Part shown: piece after piece, positions 37,605 through 48,121 of the stretch
Position numbering within the stretch: the first letter of the stretch is position 1
How the letters are laid out: the number at the start of each line of letters is the position of its first letter
Origin: Nymphaea colorata
Taxonomy: Eukaryota > Streptophyta > Magnoliopsida > Nymphaeales > Nymphaeaceae
DNA length: 64,000 nt
Assembly (NCBI RefSeq): GCF_008831285.2
Contig: NC_045147.1
Location: forward strand, 16,098,854 to 16,162,853
Direction: 5' to 3'
The notes under the pieces: model-generated
The model's database searches: none
What the model was told of the DNA's origin: nothing
Seen by the model: the letters and a program-made list of their open reading frames with translations, nothing else
Program-made: the position numbers and the translations under genes

Positions 37605-37917
37605 TTGACGGTGGTTAGAGGTGGCTTGCTAAAGTTCTAAAAACCTCTACGCAGGTGCTGAGTTTGAAGAATATAATTGGATTCCCCATATTCGATTGTT
37701 AATATGAATTAGATTATAGTTGACTGAATTTTGTGATAAAATTCAGATTTGACTAAAAAATCAAGTTCAAATTTGATTAGCTGTTTCATACCTGTATCTT
37801 TGCTTGATATTAGGTAACTTGATTATATAGAAGCGCCAGTCTTTGTACTGGTCGAGGTTTATGTTAGAAAAGTAGAAGTCATCACATGGAACCCGACTAA
37901 GATGAATTTGTACTGTA
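37605..37917 (+). repeat. diverged 310-bp direct duplication, left copy
   Basis: Begins ACGGTGGTTAGAGG and ends CCCGACTAAGATGAATTTG. It aligns over its length with 38503-38826 (ACGGTGGTTGGGGG ... CCCGATTAAGGTGAATTTG), with many substitutions and small indels. Shared phrases include AAGTTCAAATTTGATT and CTTTGCTTGATA/CTTTGCTGGATA. The copies are about 895 bp apart. No PBS, polypurine tract or TG...CA ends were found, so I do not call it an LTR. Confidence 0.7.
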
Positions 37918-38502
37918 CTGCTTTCAATGCCGCATTTAGATTTGCTTTTGTTTATGCATATCTATTTAAGGTTCGATTTTATATATAAGGATTAAAATGT
38001 TACTAAAATCGGCTTAAGTCAGTCTATTCAATTAGAATCAACGGCAAACAGTCTCGTTCCAGTGGCTGATAAAGTAATGCCGTGAGTCATTTTATTTCTG
38101 TTATATTCCAAGGCTTTATTTATTTTTATTTAATTTCGTTTACTTTTACAACGATTGGTTGGTCCACAACTGATTCGGCTGAATTTTTGAGTAGCTAAAA
38201 TCGCTTCATCCTTCGAATGGGCACCCTGTCCAACTAATTTAGTTTGATTCAGAACCGCACGGTTTTAACAATATATATATTTTTAACCGATTTTAACAAG
38301 AAGACAATTTGTGCATAAATTCATGATTTTAGCTTATATTCGTGAAATTAATTGTTTTATAATTGTTTCTAAAGTTAAGTTTTTAAACCATAATGCATGT
38401 ACAATTGACATTGCCATATCCTTGTTGCATAGATCTACCTCGTCTTCGTCAGTATTCTATCGTTTTTGGCCCGCTTCTATGCGAGCCAGTTGAACAGACA
38501 TT

Positions 38503-38826
38503 TTACGGTGGTTGGGGGCGACTTGCCTAAGTGCTCAAGTTGAAAAGTTCTCTGGGCAGTTGCTGGGTTTTAAAAATATAAATGGGGTGGATATGTCCGA
38601 TACTAATATGAGTTACATTATAATAGATTGAACCTTGTGATGAAATTCAAATGTGGCTGCTAAACCAAGTTCAAATTTGATTCGCAATTTCATACCAGAA
38701 TCTTTGCTGGATACCGGGAGTTAGGTAATTGTTTGATTGTATATAAATGTCAGACTTTATACTAGTCGAAGTTGATCTTGGAAAAATAGGAGTCATTACA
38801 TAGAACCCGATTAAGGTGAATTTGAC
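38503..38826 (+). repeat. diverged 310-bp direct duplication, right copy
   Basis: Partner of 37605-37917 in the same orientation. The 585 bp between the copies hold no recognised coding sequence. Confidence 0.7.
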
Positions 38827-39340
38827 AAAGGTTGGAGATCCAGCCCGAACTAAATAGGTTGCATCTCTAATGTGTTTGTATGCAAAACTTGCATTAAATA
38901 AATACGAGTACGATTTTGTGATTGTTTAAAAGGTTGAATGTGCTTTTCTGAAACATTCTAACTTACGCCCTTGATATTTCTCCAAAGATTGAGTCCCTTT
39001 TTTGGTTTTTGCCTCCTCTCAAGTTTACTGATTTATTTCACTAAGAAATGTCATAATGTAGATCTGGAATTTCCACTCTTTCGAGATTTTCATGAGATCT
39101 GGATTTTCATGGATCATATTGTGATCGAGACATGTAGGGTCAGAACCATCTTATTTCAACTGTCTTTGAACCGTAATGCAGATAACATATTGCGTCGAAG
39201 AAGTTACTGAGATATCCTGTAAGGGATTTACAATCACCAGGGCACCGGAGTCCAATATGCATTTGACAAAGCAGCTAGATCGTGTTTGAGGAAAATGAAA
39301 CTTTGACCGGCAGAACTCTATTTTTGTTCATCCAACAGAA

Positions 39341-39682
39341 TGAGAAATTGAGAGTACTAAGAAATGCTCACGTTGTATTTTTCACTAGCTGTTACAAGCA
39401 TATATACAGAAAAAGATTTACAATATCCACGATTTTTGGAGTGGATGAAGGAAGGTTATAACGAAGCATAATCTGCCATGACGTCTCCCTTAATTTTCCT
39501 TTCCATTGAGTGTGTTTTCATCCTCAACGTCTTCCTCAACATCTTCCTTGATTTTTGCCTTTTCATTGAATTTGTTCTCATCCTTAGTATCTTCAGCGAT
39601 CTCCTTGATTTTCAGCATATTTTTAGCAAGACGAGAATTTTGGATATCCCTAAATTATCGTTTTGATGATTTACTCTTATCA
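39341..39682 (-). repeat. copia-1 3' LTR
   Basis: 342 bp. On the minus strand it starts TGATAAGAGTAAATCAT and ends CTCAATTTCTCA. Pairs with 43861-44227. Confidence 0.95.
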
Positions 39683-39699
39683 CGCCCCCTCAAACTGGG

Positions 39700-42640
39700 T
39701 GGGGGATAAACGACACCCAATTTGCCTCTGAGATGTTTGGTGGCGGATTTGGACAAGGCTTTTGTTAAAATATTGGCAACCTGATGAGATGAAGGGACAT
39801 ATTGAGTAACTAAGGTCCTCAGTGCCACTTTCTCTGATAAAAAATGATAATTAATGGTAATGTGTTTCATTCGTGAATGAAACACTGGTTTAATGCTGAC
39901 TTGCAAAGCAGACATATTGTCACATGGGGGGTTGGTGATATGAATATTGATATCTTTGAGTATGAAGGAAATCCATGTTAGCTCAGCTGCTGCAGAGACC
40001 ATCAATCTATATTCAACTTCAGTTATAAAGTGAGCCACGGTTGGCTGTTTTTTAACTGTCCAAGAGATAGCATTTGTGCTAATGAAGGTACAAAAACCTG
40101 TTGTGGATTGCCGTGTTTTTTGACACCCAGCCCAATCGAAATCAGAATAAATGTGCAAGCGAAAGGTTGACTGTGGTGATGGTCCCATGAACATATTGAA
40201 GTATTCTTTTAACAAGCATAAATTGACTTGCTGCATATATTGGCTGACATAGTTCACACTATAGGTGATGTCAAGACGTGTGAACATGAGATATTGAAGT
40301 CCACCTACCAAGCTGCGATAGAGTGTAGGATTGATAAATAGTGGATCTTCATAAGGTGACTGAAAATGCTGAACAAGAGGGGTTACAGCAGATTTACTGG
40401 CTGTTAGATTGGCACGTTCCAAGAGACTATATGCTTACCTCTTTTGATTAAGGAAAAGACCTTGAGGCATTTTGAGAACTTCAATACCAAGGAAGTGATG
40501 TAAACTTCCTAAAACCTTCATCAAAAACTCATGATTAAGTTCAGTGATAAATTCTTGAATGAAAAAATTATTGCTGCCAAGATGATGTCATCCATGTATA
40601 ACAATAGAATGATGGTGCCTTTTTTATGATGGCAAATATAGAGAGAAGAATCTGAGATGCTGCAAAAAAAAACCTTTGGAAAGTAGAAAAAATCCAAACC
40701 TATCATATCATGCTCTTGGAGCTTACCGAAGTCCATAGAGAGCTTTATGAAGTCGGCATACATGATTTGGTTTGGTAGGATCTTCAAAACCTTGTGGCTG
40801 CTCAACATAAACGGTTTCTTGGAGCTCTCCATGTAGAAAGGCATTCTAGACATCAAGTTGCCTAATATCCAAATTTCGAAATAGAGCAATAGTTAAGACA
40901 ATGTGAATTGTGGCTGGTTTGATGACTGGTGAAAAAGTTTCATGAAGTCAATTCCAAGAATTTGGTTGAACCCACGAGCCACTAATCGAGCTTTTAGGTG
41001 ATCCAAAGTTCTATCGCTTTTTTGCTTGGTTTTGAAGACCCATCTGGTGGAGATGACATTCATATCGGCGGTTTGGGGTATTAGAGTCCATGTTTTGCAC
41101 AGATTCTATGCTGCTATTTCTTCCTCCATTGCTTTCACTTAGCCTGGATGTTTGAACGCCTCTTTGACTGTTTTAGGTTCCAAAGGAACTGAAAGAGCAA
41201 TGAAATACTTTGGATTGGGCTTAACTATGCCATCTTTTGCCCTTGTGACCATGGAATGTAAGTTAATAAGAGATGGTGGTTGTTGGTCGGTGGGAGTGTG
41301 TGATATGGAATCAGCGAGAGAGAGCTCGATGGCCTCTTGAGGAAAGCTAGCATCTGTAACATGAGAATTGTTAGCACCCGTAGCAAAGGAAAAATCGCCA
41401 CCACTTGTAGTCAAATCATATTTGTCATTGTGACAACAAGTTCTAATGGAATCATTTGCAAGTTCATTGTTAGAGTCAGGCTGAGTTCCTTCTTTTAACT
41501 GACTGGTTGTCATCAAGCCATGCCTTGTAAGTAACACCTTCTTGAGAATGAGATATTGATGAAAATAAATTCCCAGGTTGTCGAAAAGGAAATACATTTT
41601 CATCAAAAACAACACTTCTGGATATAAAAATCTGACCTGTTAGTGGGTATAAGCATTTATATCCTTTATGTGATGAGTTATACCCTATAAAAACGCATGG
41701 TAAGGATCGAGGCTTCAACTTGTTCTTAGCATAATCTCGAAGATTAGGGAAACATCGGCTTCCAAAAACTCTCATGCATCCATAATCTAACCCCTTTTTG
41801 AAGACGAGCTGGAAAGTATTATTCGTATTAACAGTCGGTGTGGGCAGTCGATTGATTAACGACACAGCTGTAGAGAAGGCTTCCACCCAAAATTTTGTTG
41901 GCATACTAGCATGAAACATCATAGCAAGTCCGAGTTCTACTATAGTTTGATCTCTGCGTTCAACCATTCCATTCTGAGGAGGGGTTTTAGGGCATGCTTT
42001 TAGGTGTTGGATGCCATATTCACGCAAGTATGAAGCAAGGGTGTTACTATTAAATTCTCCTCCTTCATTAGTTTGAAAAATTTTAATTCTTTTCCCAAAC
42101 TGATTTTCCACAAATTTGTGAAAAATTTTAAAATTCTCATAAAAGTCTGACTTGAATCGCATTGGATAGAACCAAATGAAATGAGTAGATTCATCAACAA
42201 AGATTGCATATACTTATATTGTTGAGATCCGATGATCGGAGCAGGCCCTCATAGATCACAATGCACACGACAAAGAAATTCATCACAATGTTCTTCAATA
42301 GGAAGATATGGAAGACGACATGACTTAGCCAATTGATAGTTGGAACATAAAATTCTGCTACTAGATGGGCCAAGAATTCTAGTGGCCTTTGTATTTACTA
42401 AAAACTCTACTACATGCTGATTGATGTGGCCAAGGCAATGATGCCACACTTCTTTATTCGCTCCTCGAAATCTAACTGAGGAAAACGCCTTGTGATCTCC
42501 TTGAAGTTTTGACGTTGCTCCTACATTTTTCAGCATGTAAAGACCATCATGTCTGGTTCCGGACGCCACAATCTGTCGATTCCTCTTGTCCTTTATAAGA
42601 AAACCATTAGCTGAGAATTCAAAAACATAAGGCATGTCTG
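39700..42640 (-). pseudogene. copia-1 pol (GAG-pre-integrase, integrase, RT, RNase H)
   Basis: The zinc-finger-like GAG-pre-integrase piece (42249-42635) contains WHHCLGHIN. The integrase core at 41476-42162 has the second catalytic aspartate replaced by asparagine (TNEGGEF, codon 42067-42069; canonical TDxGGEF), while PQNGMVER keeps the glutamate. An integrase C-terminal/linker segment follows to 41139. RT survives as LLLYMDDIIL (YMDD at 40587-40598). RNase H at 39655-40422 keeps YSDFDWAGC but has EVEYRLM where TEAEYRA is expected. Frameshifts and stops separate all these blocks. Not functional. Confidence 0.85.
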
Positions 42641-42749
42641 TTGACTGACTGAAATTAATTTCTTTTTAATTTCTGGAACCACCAAAACATTCTTGAGATG
42701 AATAGCATTTTGCCCATCATTAACAATGGCATTTACCACATGTGTGATG

Positions 42750-43837
42750 TCAAGTTTCTAGCCATTGCCTACCATTATCTTTTTCTGAACCATAATATGT
42801 AGTTGAGACATTGAGATTACCTGCTTCTGATGTGATGTGAGCTGACGCTCTAGTATCTGGAAACCATTGTTGATCTTGTCCATCCGCAATCTTCATTGTA
42901 GCTAATGCCTGAGGAACTTGTTTGGGCTGGAAAGTTTGATTAAAACGATGCGAGCAATTAAGTGCAGAATGGTTTCTTTTGTTGTAGATTTGGCACACGA
43001 CTCCCTTTTGGGGGCATTGGGCTGGTTATTATTTTCTCTTTTGTCGTTGTTGAATGGAGTACCTTGGCTGGCTTGACGAAATTCGCATCCCTTAGAGATG
43101 AAAGTATGATTTTTATATCCCTTATACCTCTGATTTTGAACACGTTGATTCACAAATGCCACATGAGTACCTGAAATATCTCCATACATATTCTTTACTG
43201 TTTCATGACTTTCAAGCAAGGCGATGACTTCCAACTATGGTGGAGTCGGTGGACGCATATAGGTCATTCTAAAGGACTCATATTCTGGCCCGAGACCAGT
43301 CAATAGCTAAAAGACTTTAGGTTGATCTGAAACTGGTTTTCCAATAACAGCAAATTCGTCGCATATAATTTTGAAATTTCTGGTGTATTCAGCAATACTT
43401 AGATTGTCTTTCCAATTCATCTGAAGTCTTTGCATAAGGAGCATTTCTCGCTCCTGCGACTCATAAGCAAATCTGTGATTTAGAGTATCCCATACCTATT
43501 TGGAGGTTTTTAGACCGACGACCAACCCCAATATTTCTTTAGATAAGGTTCCTGTAATCCATCCACGTAGCAACCGATCTGATCTTTGCCAGGCGTTGAA
43601 ATCTGGGTTCACAGCTTGTTCAACTGCAGTACTATTGCTGGGAAGGTATCTGTCAGGCATAGGGGTTTCTCCATTAACAAAACCTGTCATATCCTGACTT
43701 TCAATTAGTCCTAGCACCTGCGTCTGCCATAGGAGAAAATTGGACTAGGTTAATTTGATGGACACAAAATTGGCGACGTTCAAGTTGAAAGGATATGGAT
43801 ATTTGGTAGAGGAAGTTTGTGAGCTTTGTGAGGCCAT
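42750..43837 (-). pseudogene. copia-1 gag and protease
   Basis: Translation would begin at the ATG at 43837, eleven bases inside the PBS. Several stops interrupt a recognisable copia gag: the LWQTQVLGLIES and WDTLNHRFA regions, then LMQRLQMNWK, where functional relatives read LxLxxxLxxxK. The CCHC knuckle reads CQIYNKRNHSALNC with the second cysteine changed to Y. The protease site reads WFPDTRASAHIT, so the invariant glycine of DTGA is an arginine (codon 42849-42851). These two changes alone would abolish maturation. Confidence 0.85.
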
Positions 43838-43847
43838 AGAATCGTAT

Positions 43848-43860
43848 GGCTCTGATACCA
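43848..43860 (-). other. copia-1 primer-binding site
   Basis: TGGTATCAGAGCC on the minus strand, directly adjoining the 5' LTR; complementary to initiator tRNA-Met. Confidence 0.9.
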
Positions 43861-44227
43861 TGAGTAATTGAGAGTACTAAGGATATTTCTCACGTTGTAT
43901 TTTTCTTTAGTTGTTACAAGCATATATATAGGAAAAGATTTACAATATCCACAATTTTTGGAGTGGATGAAGGAAGGTCATAAAGAAGCAGAATCTGCCA
44001 TGATTCTGTAATTTCAGTCTCCTCAACGTCTCCCTTAATTTTCCTTTCCAGTGTGTTTTCATTCATCCTCAACGTCTTCCTCAACATTCTTCCTTGATTT
44101 TGCCTCTTCAGTGAATATGTTCTCATCCTTAGTATCTTCATCGATCTGCTTGATTTTCAGCATATTTTTAGCAAGACGAGAATTTTGGATATCCCTAAAT
44201 TCTCGTCTTGCTGATTTACTCTTATCA
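43861..44227 (-). repeat. copia-1 5' LTR
   Basis: 367 bp; on plus it begins TGAGTAATTGAGAG and ends ACTCTTATCA. Confidence 0.95.
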
Positions 44228-44232
44228 CAGAA

Positions 44233-46114
44233 ATGGTGGATATCAAGGGCTCCTTTCATCTAAAATTGACATTATTTATGTTGGCTCAACTTATCAGAGT
44301 CCATCCTAGATCTTGAAAATGCACGTACTAGTGGTTATTGCGGTGAAGAATATTCACCTTTCTATTTATGAGCTGGGTACTGATCAATCGCCCTCCCTTG
44401 AATTTTTTCATCACTTGATGTAAAGAATAAGGTGATTCAACAAGAGATAACGTCGAGGCATAGACAAGGCGATCTCTGGATTTTGAAACTTGTTCACAAT
44501 TACAATCAATATGTTCTGTTCCGTAACTAAGGCAATGCAGGCAGTTCCAATGATATTTGGCAACTTGATCTGATGCCTGGACATTGTTACGGGTGGATAC
44601 AAGCCCGACGGATCATAAAACTCATCATTGTTTTAAAAAACAATCTTCAATATATGGCTCTTCTCTAACTCTGTGCACACACATCGGGTTTTACACTCGT
44701 TCTGGTTAGTGAAAATTATGAAAGAGGGAATGTGATGTCCTTGTTCAGTCTGAGATTTAGCAATTACTTACTTCCCCGAAATGCAAGTACGTAAAAGAAT
44801 TCTTGGGTGTTCTTCAAATACAACGAAATACTTGGTGAAATGAGATTACAGCTGAAAATAACAACTCCAGCTCCATTACAAGTTACTTTCCTAAACTGGT
44901 GGTTCTCCAATGCATCAAACATCCACTCTTTGTTCTCATGAGTTCACACCTTAACTTTCTTCTTCCTCTTTCTCCCCACCATGATACTGGCCACATTGCC
45001 ACCATTAAACCTAGCGGGGATAGAGGGAACTTGACAACACTGTGCCACCAATACGAGGATGGTGCCCTCGACTGCCTTCTGATCTATATCTGCAACCACC
45101 ACCTTCGTTAGATGGCAAACCCATGGTCCATTTGATGATAGCAGTAATGTGACCCGAAAAATGGTTTCCTGGCTGCTTCTTCCATCCACGATGGATTGAT
45201 GTTAGGGTTGAAACCTTCTGGTGGAAGCACGGGTCTTGATGATGTAGGATACTGTTTCAGAATTTATATGTTGTGTTATGCTATTCTAAACTGGACTACG
45301 GATATGTGGGTGCTGAAAACATGCAGGTCATGAATGAGTGGCTTTTAGCTTTGTGGCCATGAGGGTGATAAGGATTATCAACAAGCAGTGAGCATCACGA
45401 GCCATAATTTCTGGTTCATGTTAGAGTTTTGATGAGGAGTTGTTTTTTTCAGCAGGTCCTCTTGGTTTGGGTGAGATGACTGTAGGTTCAGACAAGGGGC
45501 AATTTTTGGTTTCTCAGGTGGAGTATGTGGTCCTGGAATTCGAGACCACAAAGATTAGAGGGCTTGAGTTTCTAGAAAGAGCTTTGCATTGGCTTGAGAG
45601 AGGATCATAGGGTTCTCGTTGAAATGTTTGGATCTAGTACACTTTCCATGAAACGACAATGTGATTGTGCTTTAGTGGTCCATTGACTGTTCATGCTCAA
45701 CTGTGGTCTTCTCAGATGCTCAGCGCATGGATAGGGTGTCTCAGGCACAAGCACCTATCCCGCATCCTGTTCATTTTGGCGCTTTCATATTTATGATATT
45801 TAATGTCAGATAGAACATGCGGCACTGACTTCCATGCCAAAGGCATTTGAGCCTATGTGTTAGTTACTATTGTCTTTTAACTGGTAGAATTTAGTGTGAA
45901 CTCTTGAAAAGATAACTGGGGAACGTATTAGCACTGAATTGCTACTGGAATGAACTGTATCTTGTGAATAGGGGTTAGAAACCTATAAGCGGGTGATGAT
46001 ACACAAATGATACGATCAGCTGTTACTGATCCGGGGAAGATATATGTAAGGTTTTGGGATTATAGCTGTTCATTTTGTGAGATAGATTTTCTCATCCATG
46101 TTTGCTATTAGATG
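44233..46114. other. non-coding stretch
   Basis: No supported gene. Overlapping frames at 44899-45111 (plus) and 44944-45189 (minus; ends GRKRKKKVKV) are unrecognised. The rest is AT-rich sequence without repeats that I could pair. Confidence 0.4.
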
Positions 46115-46262
46115 CTACTCTTGCTTGGGGGTGGGCATAGGGCCGGGTCGGCCCGTCTGGCCTGAAGCCGGACCGGGTACCGGGTCTGGTCCACCAAAAA
46201 TCAGGCCCAGCCCGGCCCGTTTGGCAGGCCGGGCCGGGTCGGGCCTGATTTCACACCGCTCC

Positions 46263-46430
46263 ATCTCTACCAGAACCTTCCTTGTGAGGTCCTGTCCGAA
46301 AACCCACTACCCAAGCGTGTGCCTCAAGCTTGTTGACGCCGGCCAGATCCAGTGCAGCTCCACGGAGTTGGCCCGGGCGATGCTCTTGGAGAGCCTGGCC
46401 AAGGCCCGACACAATTGGGCGTCCGTTGTC
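46263..46430 (+). pseudogene. captured plant invertase/pectin methylesterase inhibitor (PMEI) domain fragment
   Basis: 56 codons read STRTFLVRSC...THYPSVC...STELARAMLLESLAKAR. This is the N-terminal half of a PMEI domain: the FIRSSC-x-x-T-x-YP-x-x-C start with its two disulfide cysteines, then helix LARAALxxxLAxAR. Such domains inhibit cell-wall pectin methylesterase or invertase, alone or as the pro-region of the esterase. The signal peptide and second half are absent. The fragment ends at the inverted repeat where the other captured gene begins. Original product: cell-wall protein; here it has no start codon of its own and no function is inferred. Confidence 0.75.
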
Positions 46431-46473
46431 CTCTCATCAGCTCCCCTCGGATCAACGACGGACGCCCAATTGT
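46411..46473. other. inverted repeat at the junction of the two captured fragments
   Basis: ACAATTGGGCGTCCGT at 46411-46426 is the exact reverse complement of 46458-46473, with 31 nt between. The left arm lies inside the PMEI fragment (codons HNWASV). The right arm, read on minus, follows the 31K fragment as DNWASV. It could fold into a 16-bp hairpin. Confidence 0.9.
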
Positions 46474-46788
46474 CGACGGCGATGGAGGCGGTTAGGGTTC
46501 TTCCATTCAGGACCTTCCCTTGCATCTACAGGACAGCATTGAGGGCATCGGACTGCCGAAAGTGGAGAAGATGTGTGGATGTCGGAATTGGTGACGCTGA
46601 AGTCCAGGTTGCTCACGTAAGACCGTCGACTTCGAGGGTGCGAGACCGCCGCTTCCTCCTTCTCCTCCTCTTCCACCCTGATGGTGCTTGGATGACGACG
46701 CTGATGACGATGGGACAATAGGATTTTGCTGACAGAAGTAGAGCAAGTCATCGTCTTCTTCTTCACTGTCATTCCTGTTCTTCGTCAT
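46464..46788 (-). pseudogene. SNRNP31: captured U11/U12-31K minor-spliceosome protein fragment
   Basis: Read on minus from an ATG at 46788: MTKNRNDSEEEDDDLLYF, a serine/glycine-rich linker, GGLAPSKSTV (46650-46621), then after a frameshift YVSNLDFSVTNSDIHT (46619-46572), and after another shift FSTFG. This is the start of the RRM of plant U11/U12-31K (ZCRB1-type), including RNP2. The central RRM with RNP1 is deleted. The end of the domain follows in a third frame as DALNAVL, a stop, then MQGKVLNGRTLTASIAVDN. In the intact family a CCHC knuckle comes next; here the reading runs into inverted PMEI sequence. The intact protein binds U12-type pre-mRNA complexes. This copy is a deleted, frameshifted fragment. 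Confidence 0.75.
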
Positions 46789-47150
46789 CTCCCTCCACCA
46801 CTGTGTCCTCGGTTCCATAGACATGCTGAAGCAATCGCTTGGGGAGGTGGAGCACCTGAAGAGGAAGACCTGGTGACGGTGGCCCATGGTGGAGCGGAGA
46901 CGGTGACTGAGTGACTCTCCCTGTCTCTGCGGTGCAGCGCCTCTGCCTCGGGAGGGAGGGAGGGCACGGGAGGAATGAGTCGACCTAACAGGCCGTCGGG
47001 CCGGGCCGGGCTGTAGAAGTGATAACCGGGCCCGGCCCATTAAGATCTCGGGCTGGGCGGGGCTCACTCAAGTTGAGCCCGATAACAAAAATTTTTTTAC
47101 CCGGACCCGGCCCGTACCGTGCAGGGCCAGGCTCCAGGCCTACTCTTGCT

Positions 47151-47760
47151 AAATTGCTAAATTTTGGATTCTCGGTCTATATAAATCCTTTTATTCTGGA
47201 TCTACAGTTAAAGTTGAAATGTTCTTTGTTGCCATTTCCTCCTTGTTTTGTGATATTGGAGTATCAAGGTGTATGTAAGTGCAGAATATATCTCTTGCAT
47301 GAATTTTTTTTGCTCAAGAAATAGCTTGCAGCCCATCCCTAAGTCTACTAAGGATTTTAGCGTGGAACCACCAGAAAGTGCCTCTAAGCATGCCAGTTTA
47401 GCAAATTTATGAAGCTTGTGATAAGAGCTTCATTGACCTGGTTGAGTGGCTGGACTTGGATTCGATAATCGGGAAGTATCTTTGAAGGGACTGGAAAATC
47501 CCAGCTTGCTAATCCACCCAAAAGAAAAAGATATCTTCTAACAAATTAACCACGGTTATGCTTAGTCGGGTTCGTTGACAGGCCCAATTGAAGTATTATC
47601 TCGTGGTTTTGGTTTAAGAAAATGGTGCACACTTTCAAATTTACGTTTGAGCAGCATTGGTGGCCGGAGTCATTTTTCTGAGTGTGAGGTGGGGTTGCTT
47701 CGAAGTTCAAGCAAATGAACACTGATAAGATAGCGAGATATTCAAGCTAATCTTGGAGTG
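47151..47760. other. spacer between DNA transposon and copia-2
   Basis: AT-rich sequence with no gene seen. The short frame at 47019-47324 is composed partly of transposon sequence. Confidence 0.5.
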
Positions 47761-47765
47761 GAAAG

Positions 47766-48067
47766 TGATAAGCTTTGAGAGAAGGAGTAGAAGGAAGACA
47801 ATGCACACAGATTTACGTGGTTTGGATCTGTCAATCCTACATCCACGATAAGAACATCATGCAGCCTTGTTCTGTTTTCTCATTCTCATCTTCTTTACAA
47901 ATTGCAATGAATATATGTAGTGTTGGAGAAAGACCAACAAAGTAGGTGTTTCCTCAACGTTACTCAAACGGCTATAAGAGGAATATATGGCAACAAGATC
48001 AAACTAACAAGGTAAGAAAATGTTGACATTTTTGTCTGCGTGATGATGGAATATCGACTTCTCATCA
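47766..48067 (-). repeat. copia-2 3' LTR
   Basis: 302 bp, pairs with 51799-52098; about a dozen or more single-base differences are visible by eye. Confidence 0.95.
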
Positions 48068-48121
48068 CACTCCCCCTCAAGTGGGGCGTACAAGTCATGG
48101 CAGCTCCACTTGTTAATAGCT

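Larger units (their letters stand above)
39341..44227 (-). mobile_element. full-length Ty1/copia LTR retrotransposon (inactive), copia-1
   Basis: A 4.89-kb element read on the minus strand, flanked by the 5-mer CAGAA on both sides (39336-39340 and 44228-44232). LTRs run TG...CA. The PBS lies next to the right LTR, and the polypurine tract (TTTGAGGGGGCG on minus) sits at 39683-39694 next to the left LTR. Domain order gag, protease, integrase, RT, RNase H is the Ty1/copia order. All domains carry lesions. The LTRs differ by substitutions and one insertion of about 23 bp in the right copy, indicating a moderately old insertion. Confidence 0.95.
46116..47150. mobile_element. gene-capturing non-autonomous DNA transposon (Pack-type)
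   Basis: The 10-mer TACTCTTGCT occurs at 46116-46125 and again at 47141-47150 (11 bp if the preceding C is counted), bracketing a GC-rich insert of about 1.0 kb in AT-rich DNA. Both subterminal regions are dense in GGGCCGGG/CCCGGCCC phrases in roughly inverted arrangement (46135-46250 and 46995-47135). A 9-11 bp duplication is typical of Mutator-like elements; the left end GGGGGTGGGCATAGGG also recalls hAT ends, whose duplication is 8 bp, so the superfamily is open. No transposase is encoded. The interior consists of two captured host gene fragments in opposite orientation, described separately. Confidence 0.8.

Noticed and set aside
37605-38826. A miniature LTR retrotransposon
   Set aside because: No primer-binding site, polypurine tract, TG...CA termini or flanking duplication could be found; listed only as a direct duplication.
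46098-46721. A single 207-codon gene on plus
   Set aside because: The frame crosses the transposon end, the PMEI piece, the inverted repeat and antisense 31K sequence; only 46263-46430 has protein-level support.
46507-47067. A single 186-codon gene on minus
   Set aside because: Its first 93 codons translate transposon end and leader-like sequence, and the 31K homology shifts between three frames.
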